A DNA stretch of 64,000 bases from Hysterium pulicare CBS 123377. Taxonomy: Eukaryota; Ascomycota; Dothideomycetes; Hysteriales; Hysteriaceae. The stretch covers positions 1 through 64,000 of the forward strand of contig AJFK01000084.1 in assembly GCA_000467715.1 (NCBI GenBank), given 5' to 3'. Shown one piece after another: positions 1 through 12,929 of this stretch. Position 1 is the stretch's first letter; each line of letters begins with the position of its first letter. The notes beneath the pieces were generated by a model that worked only from the letters and a program-made list of their open reading frames with translations, had not been told where the DNA came from and made no database searches. The position numbers and the translations under genes were made by a program.

Positions 1-1
1 C

Positions 2-736
2 TCTCTAGGCGGCGCCCTAGCCGCCGACTTCACATCCTACTTCCCCACCCTCATAACCTCTCTAATCCTCATCGCAACCGGCGGGCTCATCAGAGCAAAA
101 CACATCAGCTGGAAAAGCCGACTTCTGTACTCGACGTCTGGAGTGGTGCCGGAGCGGTGGATAGAGGGGATGGTAGCGAGGAGGTTGTGGACGGGGCCGG
201 CGGTTAGGCGGAGCATTGAGCCAGAGTCAAAGCCAGAACCCGAGGCGAATAGCAGCAGTTATGGCGGAGAAGACCCTAAAGGCGGCTTGAGGACTCAAGC
301 CGTTTATACATCCAGCCATCGCCCGCTTCTGGCATCTCACCCCCAAAGCACGGTCGGAGCGGTCGTGGATTGGCAGATACGGCATCATAAAGGTTTCATA
401 CCGGCTTTTATATCTTCGATTCGGTATGCGCCGATCCATGGACAGCAGCAGAGGTGGAGGATTATTGGAGAACGATTATCCCGTCAGGCTTCGTCGAGTG
501 GGTTTGAAGGGGCGGAGAAGGAGGGATTGGAGCATAGTAAAGTGCTCTTGATTCTGGGCGAGAAGGATCCGATTATTCTGGCTGATGAGGTGGCTGAGGA
601 TGCGAGGGATGTGCTGGGGGAGAAGCATGTGGATGTTAGGGTGATTCGAGGGGCGGGTCATGAGGTTCCTATCGAGCGGGCGGAGGAGGTTGCGGAGTGC
701 ATTTGGGAGTTTTGGGAAGGAACTGCTCGTGGTTAG
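2..736 (+). CDS. Alpha/beta hydrolase, 3' part (cut by window edge)
   Basis: An open frame runs from base 2 to the stop at 736. Its first residues, SLGGALAADF, look like the segment just after a nucleophile elbow (GxSxGG), so the nucleophile itself probably lies just outside the window. Near the C terminus LLILGEKDPII fits the strand carrying the catalytic Asp, and RGAGHEVP fits the catalytic His loop, so the visible part of the triad looks intact. About 244 residues are seen. Substrate cannot be told; lipase or esterase-like folds of this kind are common in fungi. No intron is needed in the visible part. Confidence 0.75.
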   Translation, partial: SLGGALAADFTSYFPTLITSLILIATGGLIRAKHISWKSRLLYSTSGVVPERWIEGMVARRLWTGPAVRRSIEPESKPEPEANSSSYGGEDPKGGLRTQAVYTSSHRPLLASHPQSTVGAVVDWQIRHHKGFIPAFISSIRYAPIHGQQQRWRIIGERLSRQASSSGFEGAEKEGLEHSKVLLILGEKDPIILADEVAEDARDVLGEKHVDVRVIRGAGHEVPIERAEEVAECIWEFWEGTARG

Positions 737-1467
737 AGTGGTGAAGTGAAAGAGTGCGAGGGGATGAGTAGGCTAGAGCTGTATGCATTGTTCAAGAAGA
801 ATTGGAATAGCTGGAACTTGGATGTATATATTGCTACAGTGTGGGAAGTATTGAAACGTTGGACGGGAGTATTTTCCTTTGTTCGAGAATTTGAAGAACC
901 TAGAAAGCAAGTAGACATACCAAGGATCAATGATAGCGCTGTTGACAATAACCACCCAAAGTAATGGAGTTTTGTCAGAAAAGATGTCCCCAACTCGTTG
1001 ATTGGTATAGTGTATTCAACAATATATATTAGTAGAAGGCCAAACTAAGTTTTACTCGTGTCGCACCTGTCGGGGGTATGCAAATAGACACTTAATTGAT
1101 GCACAGTGAAATTGAACTCTAGTAGCACAGTAGGGAAGGATATTGATCATGAAAACGTATTGTAACGAGTTTGCCCAAAAGGTCTTCAGCATTCAAACAA
1201 AGTGTGAAATCGGCTCTATTCAAGCCCACTGGTACGAAGCACCGTGATAACCAGGTCATCTAGAAAGGTATACATCCAAAATGCAACTGGATTGGACCCA
1301 GTCGTCAGAACGCCATGATGAAACCAAAACCCACTTTCATGCTCATGACATTGACATGCCAATCATCATCTCCCCCCTGTTGATCCATGATGATTCCCTA
1401 ATCCTCCAGTTCCCTTGCCGCTCAGACATTACCTCCCCACCGCTCAAAGTTGATAGAGCTAAAAATC
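737..1467. other. Intergenic, convergent 3' ends
   Basis: Lies between the hydrolase stop and the SUR7-family stop on the other strand, so it holds two 3' UTRs. An AT-rich patch (about 1018-1030) could be a poly(A)-site region. No gene seen. Confidence 0.5.
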
Positions 1468-2550
1468 TTACACCGCATGCCTGAAAGGCTCGTAAGCGCC
1501 ACCTGAGGTGCCGTGTCCCTGGGGATGATTGTGCATATCATGCAATGGAACATTGCTATCCCGTGCGCCAAGATAGGGGCTGGCGACCCGCTCGTAGGTA
1601 TATGGAGTCTTCTCGACGACGACCTTCTTGTGGCCAGACTTGCCCGAGCAGCAGCAGACAGAGATGAGCCAGAAGAAGCCGGAAGCGAGAGAGAAAGCGA
1701 CAGCTAGCCAGTTGACCGCAAACATATCCTTGCCGAGAGAGGCATCGATCTTGTAGGGCTTGAGCACGGAGTCGAAAGTTCCCGCGAGCGCGCCGTAGAG
1801 AGCACTGGATGTGATTGCAGCTGCGAGGATAAAGATTGAAGAGGCCTATCATTAGCTGTTAGAGTAGGTTTGTTTTCAGCTTACTGGACAAACTTACAGA
1901 TGACACAATAGTGGTAACGAAGCTTCCCCAACGGCTGAAGATTGCAAAGATGCCAACCACGATCTCAGCAAGCGTAATCCAGAAAGCAAGGGTGTACGCC
2001 GCGAACATCCATTTTGCAACCTTTTCGTAAGCGTTCAGCCCATCCTTCAGCTTGTCCGGGAAGATTTGCTGGGCGGTCGTGTTTTTGAGGTCCCAGACGT
2101 CGATGGGGTTGAACCAGAAAGAGGCCTTGCGGGGAGAGCAATACGTGACTTTCTCATTTCCCTTGTCATCGGTATCGCCCTCGCAGTAGTTCCACAGACC
2201 GACTCGGTAAAAGTCCTTCAACTCGCTTGACGAGGCCGAATTTTGGAGGGCGTTGAGGAGGTTGTTGTCAATGTTGGAATTGGGTACTATATCGGGATTC
2301 ACAGTGAAATGTTTTGTATCCGCCTGGTTTTGCGCATCAGTGTCTTATTCGATGGTTTGTGAATGCAATTGCGGTCTCCTATCCAGGAGGGTGTGCTGGT
2401 GGCTGTGCTTACCTTGAAGAACCACAGCTCGTTCTGTATGGAGTTGTTCTTATTCAGCTGCCCAGAGAAAGTAAGAATTATACAGATCAGCGAGGCAAGA
2501 GTCAGTGCCATTGGCACGAATATGCACGCAAAACGCCCGACTTTGCCCAT
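1468..2550 (-). CDS. SUR7/PalI family four-span membrane protein
   Basis: Exons 2413-2550, 1898-2323 and 1468-1845 join in frame to give 313 residues. The start was chosen because MGKVGRFACIFVPMALTLAS leads straight into the first membrane span. A large extracellular loop follows, with the family-like WNYC...YCSP cysteine pair. Three more spans follow, then a short hydrophilic cytoplasmic tail rich in His and Gly. SUR7-family proteins mark eisosomes or MCC patches of the fungal plasma membrane, and PalI/Rim9 members act in pH sensing; which one this is cannot be decided from sequence alone. Introns are 89 and 52 nt with clear GTAAGC/GTAAGT donors. Confidence 0.85.
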
Positions 2551-4371
2551 ATTGACGATGTTACAATGTGCTGTGAGGCTGAATGACGGGGTCCACTGGG
2601 AATGTTTGTCCCTAATGTCGCCGATCGTATGCACTGGAAGGGTCGTGGCAATCGTTCAGACAAACGAACGCAAAAGAAATAGGAAATGCGCTCACGAAGT
2701 AAAAGGATGATGGGAGTGAGAAGATAGGGCGAGCAGCAGCGGACGTCTTTAAGAGCTGGGCGTGGGACAGCTGAAGAAGGGCAGAGCTGAGCGGGCAAGG
2801 ATCGCAAAACCAGGGTCTTGACCTAGAAGAGCTTGGTTGACGGCTTGGCTGTTATTCACCGAATTAGACAGACACGCCTCAGCCTCACTGCTAAAGCCAC
2901 TTAAAGGTTAGCAAGCTTATTCTGTTACTGGCCAAAGCCTACAGATAGCCCATGGCAGTGCCGATTCCAAAACTGCCTTCAGTCATTGATCTTCAGTTCA
3001 ACGCGGGCACGTCGTCAGCTACGGAGAAAGTTGCAGAGCTTCATCGTCACCACATACAGACGTTGCGCAGACTTTCGAACATGCACATTATCAGAGCACG
3101 CCTCGTCGCATGTTTCCCCTATAGTCAACTTCCTCCACAGTTGGATTACTTAGGCCCGCTGCCCAAAATAAGCTCAGATTACCAACTCACTAAGTCAACC
3201 TAAATTGATTTGCGTATTGTTCCAACAGGCTGTGGCGCAAACGCATTTCATTTCGGTTCCCTCTCCCGCCGAACTACGCAGAGACTCAGGCGGGCCTTTG
3301 CAACTCGCCAAGCATCTCCAAAGCCTTGATGAGCATAAGCTCCCTCAATGCGCAGTCAGCAGTCTATTCTTAGGAGCCTGTCCAAAACCATCGCAAATCT
3401 GTTGGAGCATGGGCCAGGCCCACCCAGTCGTGCCAGCCACGCCAGCCACGCCATGGATCCATCTCGCATCTCCGTCGTTGAACAACACCACGGACGTTTC
3501 TCGCGATAGCCGTCCATTTTCTGATGTTGGGCATGTTGTTGTTATGTTCTTCACAGATGACAGAGAGTTGGGAATTCAGTGTGTTGCAATGTCAATCCTT
3601 TTTAGATTTTCTACTGCTCATGCAATATGCAACCGATCTGCGCGCAGAGGCCGCGCGTTCAGCCCCTCCATCCTCACTTTCGTACACACATCCCCAAGGT
3701 CTTCTAAATTCGCTTGATCCAAACGTGACAGCATGCTCACATACAAGGAAACCCCATTAGACACTTAAAATGAAAGCTCTCAGACGTGAATGCCCATCAC
3801 GTCGCCCTTCTTTGACTGACTTCGCTCTCCGTGAATGCGTGACAAAGGAAACATATCCAACAAATGAAATGAGGAGTCGACAGACTCAACCAAAATGCCA
3901 GAGGTATATAAGTAGAGCATGCCGATAGTGCTGCATGTAGAAGAAAGGTATATGAACGTGACACGATGGTCTCTTTGAGCTCTCGCGCCCGCAAGAAAAT
4001 GCTGAAGATGAACAATGGATAATAAGAAAAGAGGTCCGCGAGGCGGGCCCAATAGCAATTAGGCGACCAGAGCTATCATGCTTCCAGCAACTGCAACCAA
4101 AACGCCGTCGCCTGATAGTGTATTTAGGTCGCCGATAACCTGAATGCTATGTGTACAAGAGCGAATATGGCCTGGTATATGGTATCGATAATGTTGAACG
4201 TAACAACGGATCAAACGCCAGTAAGGTAAGGCCGATCTAGTCGGATTCGCGGCCATGAGCCGCTTTCATGTGCATGAGCCTCGGAACCGGTAAGACACCT
4301 TAAGTCGATTGCTCGAGCGATGGACCTTGTCGAATGATGTTGTGAGAGGAGACCGATCAAGATGTTTGTGT
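2551..4371. other. Intergenic: SUR7 promoter and PNG1 3' side
   Basis: About 1.8 kb. Open frames here, the longest at 3205-3717 (+), have no recognisable motif and atypical composition, so I do not call them. A TATATAAG string sits near 3905 on the + strand but leads to no credible coding sequence. Confidence 0.45.
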
Positions 4372-5786
4372 TCACCGAGGGTGTTGGTCCCGAGGATTCT
4401 GTTGGTTGGGAGTGCCACGGCCACCTTCCCCTCTTGCTCGTACCCATTCGGCAGAGCCACTTGACCGGCCTTCAAGAGCCTTCTGCGCATCTGGATCCGG
4501 TCGAGGGCGGCCAGTAGCGTTGCCTCCGCTAAGAATGTCCTCTGCAGTGATCCTGCTAACCTCATTGGCGATTGACGAGATGACATAGGACCGTAATTCT
4601 CTATTTTCTCGCATGTCTTCTCCTTCTAACCGGAACTTGTCTTGCTTAGACATATTGGTTCGTCTCATCGCACGAATCTCGTCCATGATGTGTAGTAAGA
4701 CGGGTTCGGGCGCCCTGTTTCGCTCCAGCCCATGCTGAGAGGGATTTCGACAGTATCGTCGAGTTACATCCATCGCGCCATCGGCAGAGAACGCTACACA
4801 ATAAGCAAGCTTCTTGCCCCAGCCTAAGATGGTATTTAGTTAGCACCCGCTCTAATCGACTGAAAGAAGCGAATACGATATGACGTACCTTCAGTATATA
4901 ACCGTGGCTTGTCCCAAGCTTCTTCGCACGCATCAACGTGAATCCATCTCTTTCGGTGGACTGAATACACCTCTGTCCAAACGTGATCTTCGCTGTTCCA
5001 TACCCATCGCACTCTTGAACCGACGGCTCTACAGAGCATGCTGAAGCAATTGGCCCATTCTCCGCATCGACCCTTTCTGGTTTGTAAAAGGACAAATGCA
5101 TCATTGTATCGTGGATAGCGCTCGTAGCATCCGCATTGCTCTACTGAACACTTATAAAGCTCAACCTGGTTTGCACCCCGAGCTTGCTCGTCTGGTAAAG
5201 GAGCTGCCATCCCAACAGCAATCGTTGGGTGAAAGCATCGTGAACATGCGGGGTTGTTGACCCATGTGAAGAACGATCGCTTGAACCATCGAAGGAGAGC
5301 CCGGACTACACAGTCTTGATATCCCCACGCAGCCTTCTTTCCGGTACCTAAACTCTCTGCTTCGGCTTGGAGGATCTGACTTTCTTCCTCTGCTTCGTTG
5401 TAGATCTGCTCTAAGGGTACGACTCGTAAAGCTTCGTCCAGTAGGCCCGGGTTCTCCCACCGTATTGGCATGTTCGATAATGAATGAAGCATGTTTTTGA
5501 ATCGTATCGACCGAGCGTCCTGCGGCGGTTGCGGAACCATGGGGATGTTTCGCAGTGATGAATATGATGGCGGCGGTGCATTGTGAGGTAACGAAGGAGG
5601 TTGAGGAGTGCCGAAATCGCGCGGTGCCGGTGATGCTGATCGAGATTGTGATGAGCGGGAGGTGAGTTCATTCATTCTTTTCGTGCTCAAGACTTGTCGG
5701 AAGCGTTCCGTCATGTCCTGGGCAAGTTGGTCTGTATCGATCGATGCGGCGGAAGCCCCACGCTGGGTGGCGTTCGAGTCCTCCAT
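4372..5786 (-). CDS. png1: Peptide:N-glycanase (PNGase), transglutaminase fold
   Basis: Exons 4889-5786 and 4372-4823 (65-nt intron with a GCTAAC branch) give 449 residues. The family removes N-glycans from misfolded glycoproteins retro-translocated to the cytosol. Visible features are a zinc site (CSRC at 181-184 with Cys 213/218/220) and a catalytic Cys in GRCGEW (C241), His in EDHVW (H268) and Asp in HVDACE (D285). The N-terminal 90 residues are Ser/Pro-rich and look disordered. I chose ATG 5786; the frame is open further upstream, but that stretch looks like 5' leader. The intact triad is notable because PNG1 of Neurospora is, as I recall, reported to lack it. Confidence 0.93.
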
Positions 5787-7373
5787 GGTTGAGAATGCGA
5801 TCCGATGATCCAAAAAGTGGTGTTGATGGTCAGAGAGTGTGAGAGTGATGGCTCCGGACGACCTGAGAGAAGTTGAAGGGCGAGGGTATGATGGCGTTGT
5901 CAGGCTGCGACCGAAGGTCCTGCACAGCCCGAATGATGAAGCGGCTGTAGGCGCAGTACAGCCGACTGTTGCAATGGGTATGTCGAGTTCGTCCACCTCA
6001 AGTCGCGATGCGACAGCGCAAAGGCACAGTATGCGCAAAGGGTTTCCGGGAGGTGGAGAGGTCGAGGAGAGAATAATGGAGAGGTGTATAGATGGTGAAC
6101 GCTGAGGGAGTATAGGTCGTTAGGGCGGAAGAGACTCGTCAGCGCAGCGTTACGCGGCCCTTGATGCTCAGCAGCGAATCACAGCCCCGGAGTACGTGGA
6201 CAAAATCGCAATGTGGTTACCGCAACCAAAAAGACTCCGAAGAACAAAAGACCATCCAGACAGGCGCAATAACAATGATAATCACCGGAATGATTGCACT
6301 CGTCGCTGCAACCCCTTTCCAATTATTTGTGTGTTTGTTCACACGGCTGCTGGCTGAAGTTGAAGGGTAAAGTGTCGGGATGCCCTCTTTCCTCCAAAGT
6401 GCTTGCAGTCTTGGCAGATGCACGGCAATCTTCTCGATCTAGGGTGTTGAAGGGCTTGGCATAGACAGCAAAAAGACAATCGGCAAGCGGCAGAGCCTGA
6501 GGCTGGGGACAGGGCAGGATGCCAAAGGCGACAGAGAGCTTCTGGATATGAAACTGTGGTCGCTGGCAAGCAGGAGGCTTTCAATAGCTCTGCAGTTGAG
6601 ATTGGCAGAGATTCGTAGTCCCTCATTGCGCGTTCCGGACTTGGCGATGTCCCGAACGGGGCAAGCTCGATACGTAAGCCTTCTGATGCCGTGCAACACC
6701 AATCACGGCTGCCCGTCGAATCTCCCTTACGCGTGCAATCGTGAAAGTATGTATCACTTCGCAACGACTAAAGCCGCCCTATCGCACTTCATTTCGAGAG
6801 TCTCCTTGTGTACGCAATCTAATCTACTCCTTCCATGTGTCTAACTACCCACTGCCTCTTCCGCTCCCATCGCCGAGACTCGCCATGTGTTTCATAATCC
6901 CAACAGCCACTGTGGCAATGTCCTGCTTCCGTTGATCATCCTTTGTGATACGTTCCATCTCCTCTCGCCTCTTGCTGACAGTTATGTCTTTCACTTAGCG
7001 AAACTCTCCTGTCAATGTGACCGTGGTAGAAGGAGCCTTCACTCGCTGACGTGGCCTAAATTCGCCATTCACAGGTGACTTTAGGTTCCATACGCTTACG
7101 AATTGCACATCCCGCACGGTCTTGGACTCGGAAACATCTCTAATGTCTAAGGCTGGACTAGTAATCTAGACGAGCTCGTGGGAGAGCAGGGATGGCCCCA
7201 TCGTGACACAATTGTTTGATTTGTGGAGTCTTAAGTAATTGGGAAGATGTTCTCCATGTACTAACCCGATTCACTCTTGGTTATAACCCGAAAATTGAAG
7301 CTCCATCAGCTTTGAACCTCTCTGAAATCCGGGGCGTAGCGAACCTAATATTCTCACTACATTGGGGATAATT
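5787..7373. other. Intergenic: PNG1 promoter and UTP4 3' UTR
   Basis: About 1.6 kb between the PNG1 start and the UTP4 stop. Short frames on both strands lack motifs. No gene seen. Confidence 0.45.
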
Positions 7374-10255
7374 CTACACTTCTTCTCGCTCGTGGTTGCT
7401 AACAAATCTCGGCGGGAGATCCAGATCCCATGGCGGTCTTTCAACAAGAACGACCTCCAAAGGCTGGCTCCGATCTCCTATCGGTACAATGCCCAAAATG
7501 GGTCGGTACTTGAACGTATTCCACCATATTTCGCTACCTCGACCTTTTATGGCCGACAGTTCTTGTCCCGCATCTCTCTGCGACTTCTGACTTTTGCTTT
7601 TGCTCTGGGAATTGACGACAGTTCTTTGATCATCGGCGGAATGGTCGTCGTCATCATGGGCGCGCCGGAGGTTGGCCAAGACAAAGCGCTCATCGTCAAG
7701 TTCTTCGTCAGACTCTGGACTTAACCTCTCGTTTAAGTTTATCCACGTGGACTCATCAGATTCCCCCCCGTCGAACTTGCGCATTTTAATGGCAGACCTT
7801 TCAAACTCCGATTTTACGTCACCAGCACCACTGTTCTTCTTCCCAGGTGTGTCCTCTGCGATCTCCCGTTTTCGCTTCTTAGCTGCATGATGTTCATCGA
7901 ATATTGCCCCGTTCGCCAGGGCAGATGATTCCAGTGAATCTGGTAAAGGAAAATCGAGAGAGAGATCAAACATGAACAGCCAGCTTTCCCCATACATCCA
8001 GAGCCGCTGGGTGTCCTCTCTAACATCCCATATGCAGCTTTTTGCTCGGTCTTTGATATTTTTAAACTCGGCTGGGAAGTTCGATGAGGGATTTCTTCTG
8101 GACCATTCCGTAAGACGGCCGCCTAGGACATCAAATTCGTATAATTGATGTTGAGCCGACACTAATACGAGCTGCTGCTCTTCTTTAGGCAGGTCATGCG
8201 AGTGCGGGTGCGGGTTATTTCTCGTTGGATGAACGGCTGGATTCCCGTTGGGTTGCGCACGATTACTGGGATTCAACGTGGGCCGGAAGGACAGCAATAA
8301 GGGTGCCGAGTCGAGCCTTGGGAGGAGATGTCCTGAAGGGTTACGTACCCAGCGCTGGCCCATTATTGTTATTGGTTGCTTCGTCTGCCTTTCTTCTGAG
8401 CCAGAGTCCTCATCCTCCGATGACGAGGGTACTGATGAGGCGTCATCCAAGTCCACTGCAGGCGCAGTGCTATCCTCATGCCCTTCGATGAGCCAGGTAT
8501 CAATGTAGCCTGCTAGGTCCGCCGTTGCAAGAATACTACTGTTATCAGAGAATTCAACGTGGGTGATAGTTCGAGAGTAATTTCCCAATGACCCGCTGGA
8601 GGAATCGTCATGACCGGTCCTCCTTGGAAGGCGACGAAGCGATAAAAGTCGCGGAAGAACGCCCAAGCTGTCTGCATTCGGTCTGATCATTCTGGCAAGT
8701 AAGACTTCATTTTTGTGCGTGACGATTGCCAACCATTTCCCGTGGGGTGAAAACTGGACCAATTTGGGAGCCAAAACTGGTGGTGCATCCAATTTATGAA
8801 TTCGCAGCTTGTTGCTGTTCTCTTTAAAGAACTTGAGTTGAAATAATTTGACTTCAGCGGCTGTTGCAATAGCGAGGATCTCGCCATCATTCGATATCGA
8901 TGCTGCAGTAATATTCTCATCCCCTTGAAGCGCCATACGTCCAATTACCTTTGGCTTTTCTGAACCATCCTGTTTCTTTTTGACTTTCCATATGCGAACC
9001 TCGCAGTTCCACCAACTCACCAGGAAACGTTCTCCTGGAGCACTCGCGACTGGCGGAATGTGCGGTAATGCCGGAAGCGCCCGACTGTTCTCCTGTCCAA
9101 ATTTACGGATAGGGACTACGACAAGTTGCGTGTCGATTCCTATGGTACGTCAGAAATGCAACTAAGTTTATTCGGCGACTTACCTCCTGATACTACTATA
9201 CTCATGGATTTGCCTTCATATGTTGCCATGGCTTTAACGTCATGGTTGTGGTATCTTTTATGCGAGAGTTCACGCCAGCTTGTACGTCCAGACTTTTGGC
9301 TACCTGTGCCCATAGATTTGTAGGATGTGTAGAGCGTCGTCCGCCGGTCCATGCCTCCACTGAAAATGAGTTGACCGTTTCGAGATACAGCAAGGTCGAG
9401 GATATCGGCTTCGTGGCCGGAGATTCGTTGCAATTGACTGTAATTCTTGCCATCATAGAAGCGAACGTCACCAGTGGAGTCTCCAGAAATGATGTCGCCA
9501 TTAGGGAGGCACTTGACCTTCCATACAAGAACCTCACTTGGGCCTCCAAGTGGCCCTGATCCTAGGGATATATTCCGGATGATATGCCCATTTCCTGTGT
9601 CGAAAACTCGAATCGTACTGTCAGCAAAACCTGCGATGACTTTGTTCCGGTCTTGGTAGGTAACACTGAGAACACGAGCTTTCTTTGCGGTTGGCCTAGA
9701 AAGAAACTTTTCAAATCTGAGCTCTTTGTCCGCAGTTGAAAGCAATACCAGTGTTCCATCGGCGCATCCAGCCACCAGATTCTGTCCAAACAATCCGTTA
9801 TCACCGCTCTCTATAGTACCCTTCCTCCTCTTGTCTTTTGCTTCCGCATTTGGTGGGGGTTGTGCAGCAACGCACCATATCTCGCTGTGATTACCGGTTG
9901 AATGACGTGCTGGCAGACCTGTGCTCAAGTCCCATTCGGTAACACTACTGGAGTACCCAATGCTGAAGAGCCTTAATTGCCCAGGAATCTGTTGTCCATG
10001 CCCATTATCTTCTTCGGGTTCCTGGATCCACACCAAACCTTCCACGCTCCGATCTTTACCCCCACTAAATATTCTTTCTTGGAGCCACAGTCCATTAGCC
10101 GGATTCCATATTTCGATATTACCATTTGCGCGGCCAACGGCCAGTCTTAGAGATGACGGATCTTCGCCCGAGCCATTGTTGCTTGGATGTGAAAATGCGA
10201 GCGCATTTACTGCGGATGGAGGATAAGGTACGAATCGAGATCGATGGATGTCCAT
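7374..10255 (-). CDS. utp4: U3 snoRNP / t-UTP WD40 protein UTP4 (cirhin homologue)
   Basis: Exons 9184-10255 and 7374-9139, split by a 44-nt intron, give 945 residues. The N-terminal half carries WD40 repeats. The junction reads SGG-IDTQLVVVPIRKFG and is followed by FLVSWWNCEVRIWK, a pattern I associate with UTP4/cirhin. The family is a nucleolar subunit of the t-UTP part of the small-subunit processome, needed for 35S pre-rRNA transcription and early processing. The protein is longer than the yeast one (about 776 residues), with acidic and Ser-rich insertions in the second half. The start MDIHRSRFVPYPPS begins right before the first repeat. Confidence 0.92.
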
Positions 10256-10376
10256 AATGTCGGTTTACGGGACTGGCGATGGTACTTGTAGAAAGCGCGT
10301 TTCAGCAAATAGTGCTAAGTGCTAAGGGTAAAGGTTGTAACATTGTCATGATGTGATAATTGGTTTTTGACTTGAA

Positions 10377-11150
10377 TCAGAAATTTTGGGTTCGAGAAAA
10401 GATCTGCCATGAAGTTCCGCTACACCGCCTTCCTGGAAACATGTTTTGCCGATCCGACGGCCAAGATACCAAAGCTTCGCGCCAACGTCGTTTGGAATTC
10501 TCCTCCACGTTTCATCTGATGGCACCGTTCCCTATGTGGTCTACAAGTAGTTTTTTCATTGTTTCAACTACCCAATGTCCCACCGCTTCCCATGGCGAGC
10601 TTTCCCGCATTGTCTCTCTTAACATCATGCAGACCCATATCTTTCTGACTGCGTAAGTGCCGTCTGTACTCCGTTCCACTCAACGAAATGTGTGCAACAT
10701 CCCTGAACTAGTCTTGCCATACGTCCACAATCCACTCTGGCCGCTCATGCACTACCGCTCGTGCATCAGATCAATGAAGTGCTTCATCTTGCATTGGAAC
10801 GCCTGTTGCGGATATTCGCCAAGCTACATTATCGTTTCCCCTGCCTCTATCTTTGACACACCCGCGAGAAACAGGGCCGCATCCTTTTCGCTACGCTCTG
10901 ACCAGAAACGAAATGCAGCGCTCGAATCAGACGCTGGCATCAGATTTTGGAGGATGACAGCTTGTCTCAGCTACTTTGGAAGCAAGTCACCGCTTCTCAG
11001 TAGCGTACGACTGCTCTCCACCGAGGATACTTTTGCAGATAAGTGTCTTTGCCTCGTACCAAGAAATATGTCTATCGGCATATCACAGCCGTCTTAACCT
11101 ATCAAGCGACGAAAATGCATGTCAAGACGCAAGTCAATGTTGATGGAACA
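10377..11150 (-). pseudogene. Decayed protein-coding stretch, family unknown
   Basis: One minus-strand frame reads as protein for about 250 codons, with about six internal stops scattered through it. Between the stops the text is protein-like, for example FRFWSERSEKDAALFLAGVS and REALVSWPSDRQNMFP. Most stops are TAG or TGA, the kind produced from CAG or CGA by C-to-T change, as expected from repeat-induced point mutation or plain decay. I recognise no family. It lies in the same frame as part of the neighbouring decayed stretch upstream and could belong to the same former gene. An intact spliced gene is unlikely, because I see no intron signals around the stops. Confidence 0.45.
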
Positions 11151-11176
11151 CGAGTGGAATGAACATCGTAAATTAT

Positions 11177-12700
11177 TTAGATATGCAAAGCGTGCGCTTG
11201 GACTACATCCAAATCAGGCTTAAGACCTTTGTCAATCAAGGACTTTCCAAGTCCGTTTTGGACGGCGTTAACGACTTTCATAACTGGGTTTTGTATGAAG
11301 CCAAACAACGATAGCTTGACGTGGCAAACAATAAGCGATAAACTACTCCATACGAAGTACGCCGCTCGAATCTTGGTTGTTGCGAAATCCTTCAGCTGAG
11401 CGGATTTCGTTCGGCTTTGCCAAAGGCGTTCGATAATCTGTAGGTTAGCAAGCCTCCACTCGAAGTACGAAATTTCGTTTCTGCTCCAGTCTTTGCGTGG
11501 GGTTCAGATGCAAGGTTCGAAAATTCCTTGCAAGCTTTCTTTTTTGCAATGTACACTTCAAAGAAGACTCATCCTTTGTATATGATGTAGAGAGACAAAT
11601 AAATGGGCCGCCATCGTGTAGTCGCGTGGCATGAGGCTCAAGATCAAAGTACGGAAGATGTACCCGTGGACGCGATATCTTCGTGATGAAACTATTTCGA
11701 GCATCAATCTCAGTAGTTGATCACTGGTGGCTGGAAGGAAAATCAAACCACATTTTCGGCTATCGGCCATTAGGTGCAGCAGCATACGCTTGAAATCAAG
11801 GAAGTGTGCTGCAGCATGATTTGATAGTGTTTGAGCTCCGCCGTTTTGAATGACAATTGCTGGGCCGAGGAAAGAGGATCATCGCGCCAACTAGTACAGA
11901 AACGCGTTCTTTGAGTGGGCCAGCCAAGCCACAGCTAAGATAGAGGACCCTTCTCTAACAAATCAAAAAGTCGTTCGCTGCAAGTCCTGCGAGATGATAA
12001 TCCACGATTCTCACGAACGATGTACCTGCTTCATGATTTACATAGGGATACAGGAGCAGGATAGGCGTGCAGTAGATCAATATATGTGGAGCCAAGCACC
12101 CGCACCCAATCCTCCTGCCTCCTCGCTTGCGTGCATGAAGAAGGTCGTAGCAGAAATGTGCTCTCTTCTCGGCCTGTATCAAATACGTAGTAGGAGGATG
12201 CTCTTACAGTGGTCAGAGTTCTGTCGCGGTGATCATGAACCATGTCTTGTGGAAGTAAGGCCGAAAATAGAGCTTCACCGCGCCTGAATTGACGCAGACC
12301 CCGCAATTCACAAGGCTTTCAGCTAGGAAGGCCAACTGTGGAGAATCTCCCAGAACATCAGCATGGCCGCTTGTGGAGCGAAGCTGCGAAATAGGCACGG
12401 TAATCCCGGGCTGTCGCCACACCATCGCCATTCGATTGCCAATTTACATACGAGACGCGTTTGTGGGCTCGAAGAGGTTGACGTGCAAAATTAAATGCAA
12501 AGCCTCTATCGGATGTCGTGAATAGGAGAGGGTTCCAGGCAATTACGCCGTAAGCAAAACCACAGCATGGCTCAACGGCTCGGATGTGATGCCGCCCATG
12601 TTTTTGCGGATGTTGAAGCAAGGGAGTCGCTCCATATGTATTACTCCGGCTTATGAGCTCTGGTAGCGATGTAGCCTGACCCACAAACAGCACGACACAG
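11177..12700 (-). pseudogene. Decayed protein-coding tract, family unknown
   Basis: Long minus-strand segments in three frames read as plausible protein, one after another. Examples are NRTYGAT-like text near 12.6 kb, SPQLAFLAESLVNCGVCVNS near 12.3 kb, AIVIQNGGAQTLSNHAAAHF near 11.85 kb and EWRLANLQIIERLWQSR near 11.45 kb. The last segment ends at a stop at 11177. At least four in-frame stops and two frame changes interrupt it. No catalytic motif, signal peptide or known domain is seen. It could be a dead gene of the host or cargo of an old element; the sequence does not decide. Confidence 0.45.
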
Positions 12701-12929
12701 GCGGTTTCCTCTAAAGTAAATCACATGCAGTGTCAACGTGACGGTCGCGACTTAATACTGTTCCTGAAACTCAAACGCAATTGCTTCGATACTTGCCATG
12801 GCACGAAGCCGGAATCACGGGTCAACGAATACACCTCAAGCAAACACGTCTTCAAGTTAGGGAAGCGCGAAGGAGCGGCAATCTTTCCAACGAAATTAGA
12901 GATTTTAGCTGTATCCCATTTGATGCCTT

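Noticed and set aside
3205-3717. 170-codon open frame on the + strand
   Set aside because: No domain, no splice partner, erratic composition, and it begins in the middle of intergenic DNA; read as chance.
10410-10560. Short + strand frame beginning MKFRYTAFLETCF
   Set aside because: Only 36 codons, ends at once, and lies antisense to the better-supported decayed minus-strand text.
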